Shown here: piece by piece, positions 8,772-16,368 of the stretch
Position numbering within the stretch: position 1 is the first letter of the stretch
Layout of the letters: each line of letters starts with the position of its first letter
Assembly (NCBI GenBank): GCA_963816545.1
Contig: CAWFLE010000007.1
Span: forward strand, 62,001 to 126,000
Length of the DNA: 64,000 nt
Reading direction: 5' to 3'
DNA from: Albimonas sp963816545
GTDB lineage: Bacteria; Pseudomonadota; Alphaproteobacteria; Rhodobacterales; Rhodobacteraceae
Notes under the pieces: generated by a model
Database searches by the model: none
What the model was told of the DNA's origin: nothing
Seen by the model: the letters and a program-made list of their open reading frames with translations, nothing else
Position numbers and translations under genes: made by a program

Positions 8772-8941
8772 AGAGCGCGGGCGCGCTCCTTCTCCTGTGC
8801 CTCCTGCCCGGTTGCGCGGTCACCTCCGCCGCGGGCGCCGTGGTGGGCGCGGCGGCGACGGTGGTGGAGACGGGCGTGCGCGCTACGGGAGCCGTGGTGG
8901 AGGGTGCGGTGGACGTCGTGGCCGGGGGAGACGAAGACTAG
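8768..8941 (+). CDS. Very small lipoprotein
   Basis: 57 residues, starting with GTG that overlaps the bolA stop (GTGA), so translation is probably coupled. The N-terminus MKSAGALLLLCLLPGCAV is a lipoprotein signal with lipobox LPGC at residues 13-16. The mature part is short, alanine/valine-rich and ends GGDED. The residue at +2 after the lipidated Cys is Ala, compatible with outer-membrane sorting. Its TAG shares the palindrome CTAG at 8938-8941 with the TAG of the convergent DUF4177 gene. The function is unknown; tiny lipoproteins downstream of bolA may be a lineage trait. Confidence 0.7.
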   Translation: MKSAGALLLLCLLPGCAVTSAAGAVVGAAATVVETGVRATGAVVEGAVDVVAGGDED

Positions 8942-9342
8942 CGGGCCGGGCCCAGGCGCGGGCCCGCGTCCAGCTCGACCTCCTCGCGCATGTCGGGCTC
9001 GAGCCGCATCGGCGCGCCCTCCGTCGCGGGCCGCGGCTCGGGCGCAGGGGCCGCTGCGGGCGCAGGTTGCGGCGCGGCGAAGGCGGGCTCGTCCGCCGGG
9101 TCCGCTGCATGGGCGCGGGCGCGGCGGAAGATCAGGATCGTGTGCAGCACCGTCTGGCGGCGGGAGAAGAACCCCGGCTTCTCCTCGCAGGGCAGGGTGT
9201 CGGCGCGCAGGTACTCCCAACCGCCGCCGGCTTCGGCGGAGATCGCCTCCTCGATGGTTCGCGCGAAGGCGTCCGGCCCCTTCACGCCCTTGAACCTGCC
9301 GGGGCGGCGGGGGGCGGCGACGGTCTTGTAGTCGTAGCGCAT
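8938..9342 (-). CDS. DUF4177 domain protein
   Basis: 134 residues. The first 75 residues, MRYDYKTVAAPRR..FARTIEEAISAEAGGGWEYLRADTLPCEEKPGFFSRRQTVLHTILIFRR, match the DUF4177 pattern (Y.YK.V.. followed by LN..G.EGWELV..). The last 60 residues are low-complexity proline/alanine/glutamate sequence that is probably disordered. The role of the domain is unknown. The stop overlaps that of the convergent small lipoprotein gene. Confidence 0.8.
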   Translation of the reverse strand: MRYDYKTVAAPRRPGRFKGVKGPDAFARTIEEAISAEAGGGWEYLRADTLPCEEKPGFFSRRQTVLHTILIFRRARAHAADPADEPAFAAPQPAPAAAPAPEPRPATEGAPMRLEPDMREEVELDAGPRLGPAR

Positions 9343-9410
9343 TCGGGCCCGGATGCTCCTCTGTCGGCGGCGCGGAGGAAGGTAGCCCGGCGGCAGGGCG
9401 ATGCCAACGC

Positions 9411-10928
9411 TCAGAGGCCGAGCTTCGCGCGGACGATCTCGTTCACGGCCTTGGGGTTGGCCTTGCCGCCGGTCGCCTTCATCACCTGGCCCACGAACCA
9501 GCCGGCGAGGGACGGTTTCTCCTGCGCCTGCAAGACCTTGTCGGGGTTGGCGGCGATGACCTCGTCCACCGCGGTCTCGATGGCGCCGGTGTCGGTGACC
9601 TGTTTCATGCCGCGGCGGGAGACGACTTCGGCGGGGTCGGCGCCGCGCTCTTCGGTCCAGAGGAGGTCGAAGAGCTCCTTGCCGATCTTGCCGCTGATTT
9701 CTTCCCTTGAAATCAGGTCGATGATGCCGCCGAGGCTGGGGGCGGGGATGGGGCTCTCGGTCACGCCGAGGCCCTCTTTATTCAGGCGGCCGAAGAGTTC
9801 GTTGATCACCCAGTTGGCGGACTGCTTGCCGTCGCGGTTTTCGGCGACGGTCTCGAAATAGTCGGCATTCTCGTGCTCGGCGGTGAGAACGAGGGCGTCG
9901 TATTCGGTCACGCCGTAGGAGAGGACGAAGCGGGCCTTCTTCTCGTCGGGGAGTTCGGGGAGGGAGGCGCGCACCTTTTCGATGTAGGCGTCGTCGAATT
10001 CGAGGGGGAGGAGGTCCGGGTCGGGGAAATAGCGGTAATCGTGGGCCTCTTCCTTGGAGCGCATGGAGCGGGTCTCGCCCTTCTGCGCGTCGTAGAGGCG
10101 GGTTTCCTGGTCGATGGTCCCGCCTTCCTCAAGTATCGCGATCTGGCGGCGGGCCTCGAAGTCGATCGCCGCTTGGATGAAGCGCATGGAGTTCATGTTC
10201 TTGATCTCGCAGCGCGTGCCGAGGTGAGAGAAGTCGTCGCTCTCGCGGTATTTCTCGTAGTCTCCGGGGCGGCAGACGGAGACGTTTACATCCGCGCGGA
10301 GCGAGCCTTCCTGCATGTTGCCGTCGCAGGCGCCGAGGTAACGCAGGATCTGGCGCAGTTTACGGACGTATTCGGCGGCCTCCTCGGGGCCGCGGATGTC
10401 GGGGCGGGAGACGATCTCCATCAGCGCCACGCCGGTGCGGTTGAGGTCCACGAAGGACTGCGAGGGGTCCATGTCGTGGATGGATTTGCCGGCGTCCTGT
10501 TCGAGATGGATGCGCTCGATCCGCACGCGGCGGGCCACGCCGGGGGCCATGTCCACCAGCACCTCGCCCTCGCCGACGATGGGGTGCTTGAACTGGCTGA
10601 TCTGATAGCCCTGCGGAAGGTCCGGGTAGAAGTAATTCTTGCGGTCGAAGACCGAACGCTTGTTGATCTGCGCCTTCAGACCGAGGCCGGCCCGAACCGC
10701 CTGTTCGACGCAATAGTCGTTGATGACTGGCAGCATGCCGGGCATCGCCGCATCGACCAGAGAGACGTTGGTGTTGGGTTCGGCCCCGAACCTGGTCGAA
10801 GCGCCGGAGAACAGCTTGGAGTTGGAGCTGACCTGGGCGTGGACCTCCATGCCGATCACCAGCTCCCAGTCGCCGTCGGCGCCGTGGAGGAGCTTCGCCT
10901 CGGGTTCGCGGTAATCGAGCTCGGCCAT
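9411..10928 (-). CDS. gatB: Aspartyl/glutamyl-tRNA amidotransferase subunit B
   Basis: 505 residues. GatB is the kinase and tRNA-binding subunit of GatCAB, which converts Glu-tRNA(Gln) and Asp-tRNA(Asn) to the amidated forms. Visible signatures are GMEVHAQVSSNSKLFSG near residue 25, RKNYFYPDLPQGYQISQ, IHLEQDAGKSIHD, SRPDIR, and the YqeY-like tail ending KATGGKANPKAVNEIVRAKLGL. Length is close to the usual 480-505. It is the last gene in the minus-strand direction after ggpS, separated by 188 bp containing a tandem repeat. gatA and gatC are not adjacent. Confidence 0.95.
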   Translation of the reverse strand: MAELDYREPEAKLLHGADGDWELVIGMEVHAQVSSNSKLFSGASTRFGAEPNTNVSLVDAAMPGMLPVINDYCVEQAVRAGLGLKAQINKRSVFDRKNYFYPDLPQGYQISQFKHPIVGEGEVLVDMAPGVARRVRIERIHLEQDAGKSIHDMDPSQSFVDLNRTGVALMEIVSRPDIRGPEEAAEYVRKLRQILRYLGACDGNMQEGSLRADVNVSVCRPGDYEKYRESDDFSHLGTRCEIKNMNSMRFIQAAIDFEARRQIAILEEGGTIDQETRLYDAQKGETRSMRSKEEAHDYRYFPDPDLLPLEFDDAYIEKVRASLPELPDEKKARFVLSYGVTEYDALVLTAEHENADYFETVAENRDGKQSANWVINELFGRLNKEGLGVTESPIPAPSLGGIIDLISREEISGKIGKELFDLLWTEERGADPAEVVSRRGMKQVTDTGAIETAVDEVIAANPDKVLQAQEKPSLAGWFVGQVMKATGGKANPKAVNEIVRAKLGL

Positions 10929-11029
10929 GCGATGAAGTCTCCGGTTCGGGCGTCCGCGCAGGGGATAGCGCGGGCGCTCCGGGATTTCCAGATGGGGCGA
11001 GACGCCGACCGGCCCGAGCCGTTAACGCG

Positions 11030-11073
11030 GTCTGCAAAGCGTATGCGAAACGTCTGCAAAACGTATGGCAAGC
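11030..11073. repeat. 22-bp tandem repeat upstream of gatB
   Basis: Two adjacent copies, 11030-11051 and 11052-11073, share GTCTGCAAA, CGTATG and AA and agree at about 18 of 22 positions. They lie about 100 bases upstream of the gatB start and are markedly less GC-rich than the surroundings. They could be regulator sites or promoter sequence; nothing more can be said. Confidence 0.5.
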
Positions 11074-11116
11074 GGAACGGTCGGTTAATGGGCGGGCAGG
11101 GGCCCGTTCAAGGGGC

Positions 11117-12632
11117 TCAGGCGGCCTGCTCGCGCTTGGTGGCGTTGCCGGAGCGGGCGGAGTCGAACACGCGGGACTGCTCCTCGGCCCAGGCGCGGAT
11201 CTCGTATTTCGCGACCTTGCGGCGGAGCTGGACCATGCGGGCGCGGCGGCTCTCCTCGTCCATCGCCAGGGCCTGGTCGATGGCCGAGTCCATGGCCTTG
11301 CCGGAGAACGGGTTGGTGATGACCGCGTCCGACAGAAGCACCGCGACGCCGGCGAATTCCGAGAGCACGAGCACGCCGTCGCCGTCGGTGCGGGCGGCGC
11401 AGAATTCCTCGGCCACGAGGTTGAGGCCGTCCGCGAGCGGCGTGATCCAGGCGACGTCGGCGGCCTGGTAGTAGGCCACCAGCTCGGTGAACGGGATCGC
11501 GGTTCCGATCAGCGCCACGGGCTGCCATTCGAAGGTCCCGAAGCGGCCGTTGATGCGGCCGGCGATCTGCTCGATCTCGGACTGCACCTCCTCGTAGGCG
11601 GTCATGGAGCGGTTGGCGGCGACCGAGACGTGCATCAGGCGCACCTTCGCGTGCAGCTCGGGGCGCCGCTCCAGCAGGCGCTCATAGGTCAGGAGCTGCT
11701 CGATGTTGCCCTTGGTGTAGTCGGTGCGGGAGACGGAGACGATCATCTGCGCGTCGCCCAGCTCCTGCCGGATGCGGGTGCGGGCGGCGGCGGTCTCCTC
11801 GTCGCGCGCGATCTTCTGGATGTAGTCCACGTCCACGCCCACGGGGAAGGCGGAGATGGCGACGCGCCGGCCCTCGATGCTGGATCATGGTGGGGGTGAT
11901 CCGCTCGGCCAGCGCCATGCCGTCGGCGGGGAGGAAGTCGTCGCGCACCTTCTCCTCCTCCAGCAGGTCCACGTCGAAGAGGGAGCGGGCGACCGAGTAG
12001 AAATTGGCGGCGTAGCGGGGGATGTGGAAGCCGACCACGTCGGCGGCGAGCAGGGACTGCACGATCTCCGCGCGCCAGGGCAGGACGTTGAACATGTCCG
12101 CCGAGGGGAAGGGCGTGTGGTGGAAGAAGGCGATCTTCACGTCCGGGCGCAGGGTGCGGAGATAGCCGGGCACGAGCCAGAGGTTGTAGTCATGGACCCA
12201 GACCACGGCGCCCTCGGCGGCCTCGTTGGCGGCGGCCTCGGCGAAGGCCCAGTTGACTTCGCGGAAGACCGGCCAGTCCACGGGGTCGTAATTGTACTTG
12301 TCCTTGAAGGAATGGAGGATCGGCCAGAAGGCCTCCTTCGAGGTGATGTGGTAGAAGCTGCTCACCTGTTCCGCCGTCAGGGGGAGGCGGGAGACGTTGT
12401 AGGTTCCGAAGCTGTCGGAGATTTCGACGATGGGGTCGAATTCGGGGTTGGACGGGTCTTCGGCCAGCTTCCACGCGACCCAGGAGCCGCGGCCGCCGGC
12501 GCGGCCGAAGAAGCTTTTGAGGGTGGGGACGATGCCGTTGGGGCTCTTGTTCTCGCGGCGCTCGATGCGGCCGTCCACCTCGACCTCCTCATAGGGCTGG
12601 CGGTGGTAGACGATGACGAGATCGGCGGGCAT
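11117..12632 (-). CDS. ggpS: Glucosylglycerol-phosphate synthase GgpS (one frame break near 11879)
   Basis: About 504 residues after removing one extra base at about 11879. GgpS (GT20 family) joins ADP-glucose and glycerol-3-phosphate to glucosylglycerol-phosphate. Compared with trehalose-6-phosphate synthase the sequence follows the GgpS pattern throughout: VIVYHRQPYEE, KSPNGIVPTLKSFFG, FYHITSKEAFWPILHSF, VHDYNLWLVPGYLR, FFHHTPFPSADMFNVLPWR, GFHIPRYAANF, FPVGVDVDYIQ, RTDYTKG, ITPLADGLNLVAEEF and NPFSGKAMDSAIDQAL. The cyanobacterial enzyme is about 500 residues, so length fits. It is third in the gpsA-phosphatase-ggpS run, 62 bases after the phosphatase stop. The reading frame changes between MIQ and EGRRVAISAFPVG; the break is probably a sequencing insertion. 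Confidence 0.85.
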
Positions 12633-12694
12633 GGCGAAGCTCCCAGGGCGCGGTTTGCGTTGCGGCGGGCGGCGGGCGCCCGGCGAGGGCCGCC

Positions 12695-13546
12695 TCAGCC
12701 TGCGGGCCGGGGCGGCGAGGGGTGGAGGCCTAGGACGCCGATCGCCTCCAGGATCCCGCCGGCGCCGATGGCGCGCGCCCGGTGGAGGTTGTCGCGGTCT
12801 TCGAGCGCCTCCAGCAGCGGGGCCTCGGAGCCGCCCACGGCGACGGCGGGGACCCCGATGGCGAGCATGGAATAGTCGTTCAGGGTGTCGCCCGCGGCAA
12901 GGCACTTGTGCTCCGGCACGCCGAGATGGGCGAGGAGGCGCAGGAGGGACGGGCCCTTGGAGATGCCGGGGGGGAGGACGTCGAAATAGCAGTTGTTGGA
13001 GATGAGGTGGTCGAGCCCCAGCGCCTTCACCTTTTCGAAGGCGGAGGGGTCGAACTTGTCGGGGTCGTAGTCGTAGCTGACCCGGTAGCGGAAGTCCGTG
13101 GGCTGGAGGGTCAGTCCGGGGTGGTTGTGGAGCGTGTCGCGGACGCGGGGGCCGGAGCCGTCCCAGAGGTCTGCGATCTTCGCTTCCAGCGCTTCGATGG
13201 GGGTGACGCGGCCCTGATCGGAGCCGTCGTCGAAGGCCATCCTGGCGATGGTGGTGCCGACGTCGCCGACCACGTAGTCGGGCCAGGGCACGAAGGTTTC
13301 GGCGCAGAGCTTCTCAAGGAAACCGGGGTCGCGGCCGGTGACGAAGATCAGGCCGATCTCGTCGCGGTGGGTCTCGATCCAGGTGTAGAGGGCGCGGCGG
13401 TCCTCGTCCGAGCCGCCGAGGAAGGTGCCGTCGAGGTCGGTCGCCAGCACGAAGCGGCGGGCGGCGAATTCGCGGTGTTCGGCGGAGGGCGTGCCTTCGG
13501 GCGGGTTGAGGGTCTTCACGCCCTCCACGGGCAGGTCGTCGTTCAT
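12695..13546 (-). CDS. HAD-family sugar phosphatase, probable glucosylglycerol-phosphate phosphatase
   Basis: 283 residues. HAD motif I is DLDGTF with nucleophile D37 and D39; motif II FVTGRD; motif III and IV ISKGPSLLRLLAHLG..CLAAGDTLNDYSML. The cap and overall pattern resemble sucrose-phosphate phosphatase relatives. Its start overlaps the gpsA stop by ATGA and ggpS follows, so the likely job is removal of phosphate from glucosylglycerol-phosphate; in some bacteria a HAD domain is fused to GgpS for that step. That assignment is from context, the HAD fold from sequence. Substrate could also be another sugar phosphate. Confidence 0.75.
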   Translation of the reverse strand: MNDDLPVEGVKTLNPPEGTPSAEHREFAARRFVLATDLDGTFLGGSDEDRRALYTWIETHRDEIGLIFVTGRDPGFLEKLCAETFVPWPDYVVGDVGTTIARMAFDDGSDQGRVTPIEALEAKIADLWDGSGPRVRDTLHNHPGLTLQPTDFRYRVSYDYDPDKFDPSAFEKVKALGLDHLISNNCYFDVLPPGISKGPSLLRLLAHLGVPEHKCLAAGDTLNDYSMLAIGVPAVAVGGSEAPLLEALEDRDNLHRARAIGAGGILEAIGVLGLHPSPPRPAG

Positions 13547-14683
13547 TCCATCATGTCCCTGTAGTGCCAGCGGGCGCGGCGCTCCGCGGGGTGCACGAGC
13601 TCCAGCTCCAGCAGCGCGCGCGGCTCGCCCTCGAGCGGTTTGCCCCAGAGCATGGCGAAGGCGTCGGAGACCGCGTGGCCTTCGTGCAGGATGCCGCGCA
13701 CCGCCTCGCAGATCGGCAGGTGCACGTTGTGCTTGCGCGCGAGGTCGGTGACGGAGATGGCGTTGCGCTCCCCCTCCACCACGGTGGGCTTGCCGCCGAA
13801 CATCTCCTCGCGCGGGACGCCGCGGCCGAGCTGGATGCCGAAGCTCATGTTGCGCGATTGCTCCGACGAGCAGGTGAGGGTGAGGTCGCCCAGGCCGGCG
13901 AGGCCGGTGACGGTCTCGCGCCTTCCGCCGAGGGGTTCGGCGAGGCGCTTCATCTCGTCCAGGCCGCGGGTGATCAGGGCGGCGCGGGTGTTGGCGCCGA
14001 AGCCCGCGCCGGTGGCGATGCCGCAGGCGATGGCGATGACGTTCTTCAGCGCGCCGCCGACCTCCACGCCCACGAGATCGTCCGAGACGTAGGGGCGGAA
14101 GGATTCGGTGCCCATGGCCACCGCGAGGCGCGCGGCGATGGTCTGGTGGGGGGCGGTGTCGAACAGCGCCTCCTCGGTCGGAGGCGATGGTGGAGGCGGT
14201 GGGGTGGCCCAGCGCGGTTTCGTTGGCGAAGTTGGGGCCGGAGAGGGCGCCCATGGGGTTGCCGCGAAGCTCCGAGGCGGCGACGTCGGACATCAGCAGG
14301 CCCGAGCCCGGCTCGATCCCCTTGGCGCAGAGGATCACGGGGATCTCGGGCGACAGGATCTCGGCCATCGCCTTCGAGGTCTCCCGGATCGCGGAGGAGG
14401 GGACCACGAGCAGGACGGCGTCCGCATCCTCCAGCGCCACGCGCAGGTCCGCGGTGATGCGCAGCGAGTCGGGCAGGGCGGCATCGGGGAGGTACTGGGC
14501 GTTGCGGCCCTCGGCGCGCATGGCGGCGGCGTGATCCTCCCGCCGGGTCCAGAGGGAGACGCCGCGTCCGGCTTGCGCGGCCACGCAGGCGAGCGCCGTG
14601 CCCCAGGCGCCGGCGCCGATCACGGCGATGCGGCGGATGGCGGGCGCGGCGACGGGTGTCTCCGCTCGGTCGAATGCGCTCAT
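13543..14683 (-). CDS. gpsA: Glycerol-3-phosphate dehydrogenase [NAD(P)+] GpsA (one frame break near 14176)
   Basis: About 379 residues once one extra base near 14176 is removed. GpsA reduces dihydroxyacetone phosphate to glycerol-3-phosphate. The N-terminal Rossmann motif AVIGAGAWGTALA, the CAKGIE loop and LSGPNFANETA are in one frame; VGVEVGGALKNVIAIACGIATGAGFGANTRAALITRGLDEM, TGLAGLGDLTLTCSS and SRNMSFGIQLGRG follow in the other. A proline/alanine-rich N-terminal extension of about 18 residues is unusual. Here it heads a unit with the phosphatase and ggpS, so it plausibly supplies acceptor substrate for glucosylglycerol besides phospholipid synthesis. It is unknown from this window whether a second gpsA exists. 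Confidence 0.88.
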
Positions 14684-15338
14684 CGGGCCCCCTCGAGTGA
14701 CGTTCCGGACTGCGGCGCCGGCGTTTCGCTCAAACCGTGGGCATCGCGCCCCGAGGCGCCGCTGACGGAGGGGCGGAATGTCGCCGCCGCTTCCGTCATC
14801 CGCGGCGACGGACGGGCTCCCGCCACGGTTCGCGTGATAGTTCGGCGGTGCGGCATCACCAGGCGGAATATAGCCCGTCGGGGCCGCTCGGGCAAGGGCG
14901 ATGCGGCCGTGGGGCAGGGGCGCCGGCCCTTCAAGGCGCGTGCGGTCGGGGGCGCGGGAGGCGGGAAAACGCGGCCGCGGCCTGATTAAAAATCGTTATA
15001 TGTCAGCATCATGACGGCGTCGCCCACGCGGGGTCGGGGGGCTTCGCCGGCGCGTTTCGGGCCCGGGCGCCGCTGGGCGGGAGCCCGGCGCGCGGGGCGT
15101 GCGACGCGGCGGATTTTTTGCTGCGGCGCACAAAATGCTTGATCGCGGCGGGCGCTTCATGCTGGGCTGTCCATCATGTTCGCTGCCGCAAGAAACTGCA
15201 CGCGCGCTGTGCAACCTTTGGCGAGCCCGGGAAGTTTCGCCTCAGGAACATCCGCCTCCGGGCGGGGGTCCACCGCGTCGGCAATCACGAAGAGATCTTT
15301 CGATCCCGTCCGCCAAGTCCGCTAACAAGGAGCTTCCG
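14684..15338. other. 655-bp intergenic region between divergent gpsA and galU
   Basis: No convincing gene. Frames on both strands here are arginine/proline-rich with no recognisable motifs. An AT-rich patch (GATTAAAAATCGTTATATG around 14985-15003) and another near 15111-15135 are the best places for promoters of the divergent osmolyte and galU/glg units. AAGGAG at 15327-15332 is the galU ribosome site. Confidence 0.5.
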
Positions 15339-16238
15339 ATGACCTCGCGCGTGCGCACCGTCGTCTTTCCCGTCGCCGGCCTCGGGACCCGGTTCCTCCC
15401 CGCGACGAAGGGGACGCCGAAGGAGCTTCTGCCGGTCATCGACACGCCCCTGATCCAGTTCGCCATGGACGAGGCGCGCGAGGCGGGGATCGAGAAGATG
15501 GTCTTCGTCTCGCACCCGTCGAAGGCGGCGATCGAGGCCTATGTCCGGCATGACGAGGAGCTGTGCGGACAGCTTCGCGCCAAGGGCAAGGACACGCTCG
15601 CCGACGATCTGCGCGCCATGGCCATAAACGACGCGGCCGAGAGCGCCGAGTTCGTGATGCAGCACGAGCCGCTGGGGCTGGGCCACGCCGTGCTGTGCGC
15701 CCGGGCGCATGTGCGCGAAGACGCGTTCGCCGTGATCCTGCCCGACGACCTGATCCTTGGGAAGCCCGGCTGCCTCAAGGAGATGATCGAGGCCTACGAG
15801 GAGACCCGCGGCCATCTGGTCGCGGCGATGGAGGTCTCGCCCGACCAGACCAGGTCCTACGGCGTGCTCGACCCGCTGGAGCGCAAGGGGCGCTTCACCC
15901 GCGCCAAGGGACTGGTGGAGAAGCCGGAGCCGGAGGACGCCCCCTCGGCGCTGGCGGTGGTGGGGCGCTACGTGCTCGACAGTTCCATCTTCAAGGATCT
16001 GGCGGCGCAGAAGCCGGGCGCGGGCGGGGAGATCCAGCTCACCGACGCCATCGCCGCCGGGATTTCGCGCGTGGGCATGGCGGGGTTCGAGTTCTCGGGC
16101 ACGCGCTATGACTGCGGGTCGAAGTCGGGGATGCTGTCGGCGAAGCTGCGGCTTGCCTCCGAAGACCCGGAATACCGCGAGGTGCTCGAGAAGCACGGGC
16201 TGCGCGCCGGGCCGGCGGAGCGTTTCGCCGCCGAGTGA
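15339..16238 (+). CDS. galU: UTP-glucose-1-phosphate uridylyltransferase
   Basis: 299 residues. It makes UDP-glucose from glucose-1-phosphate and UTP. The nucleotide-binding loop is VVFPVAGLGTRFLPATKGTPKELLPVIDTPLIQFAMDEA; other GalU marks are VSHPSK, HEPLGLGHAVLCAR, AVILPDDLI, GLVEKPEPEDAPS, GEIQLTDAI and GTRYDCGSKSG. The ATG at 15339 is chosen because AAGGAG lies 6 bases upstream; an open frame extends further but is not gene-like. It is followed by a strong hairpin, so it may be transcribed apart from glgB. It also draws on glucose-1-phosphate, the shared branch point with GlgC. Confidence 0.93.
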   Translation: MTSRVRTVVFPVAGLGTRFLPATKGTPKELLPVIDTPLIQFAMDEAREAGIEKMVFVSHPSKAAIEAYVRHDEELCGQLRAKGKDTLADDLRAMAINDAAESAEFVMQHEPLGLGHAVLCARAHVREDAFAVILPDDLILGKPGCLKEMIEAYEETRGHLVAAMEVSPDQTRSYGVLDPLERKGRFTRAKGLVEKPEPEDAPSALAVVGRYVLDSSIFKDLAAQKPGAGGEIQLTDAIAAGISRVGMAGFEFSGTRYDCGSKSGMLSAKLRLASEDPEYREVLEKHGLRAGPAERFAAE

Positions 16239-16248
16239 CGCGAGGCAT

Positions 16249-16292
16249 GAATGCGGCGGCCGGGGGCGTGAGCGCCCCCGGCCGCCGCATTC
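16249..16292. terminator. Perfect 20-bp hairpin after galU
   Basis: Positions 16249-16268 pair without mismatch with 16273-16292 around a TGAG loop; the stem contains GCGGCGGCCGGGGGCG. It begins 10 bases after the galU stop. A short TTTT follows 4 bases later. This is the strongest terminator-like structure in the window and should separate galU from glgB. Confidence 0.7.
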
Positions 16293-16299
16293 GCATTTT

Positions 16300-16357
16300 C
16301 AGCGGGCGGCGATCGCCGCCCCCGATCTCAGCGGGCGGTGATCGCCGCCCCCGATGA
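16300..16357. repeat. 29-bp tandem duplication before glgB
   Basis: Copies 16300-16328 and 16329-16357 differ at about 3 positions. Each contains a near-perfect palindrome (GGCGGCGATCGCCGCC in copy 1). The second copy supplies an ATG at 16354, in frame with glgB but without a ribosome site, so that ATG is likely an accidental start. Confidence 0.65.
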
Positions 16358-16368
16358 CGGAGGACGCC

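Noticed and set aside
11117..12632. Trehalose-6-phosphate synthase (OtsA) as the identity of the GT20 gene
   Set aside because: YHRQPYEE, KSPNGIVPTLKSFF and FYHITSKEAFWPILHSF follow GgpS rather than OtsA, and gpsA plus a phosphatase are adjacent.
14680..14934. Minus-strand frame upstream of gpsA
   Set aside because: No recognisable protein features; gpsA has its own start and the frame only abuts it.
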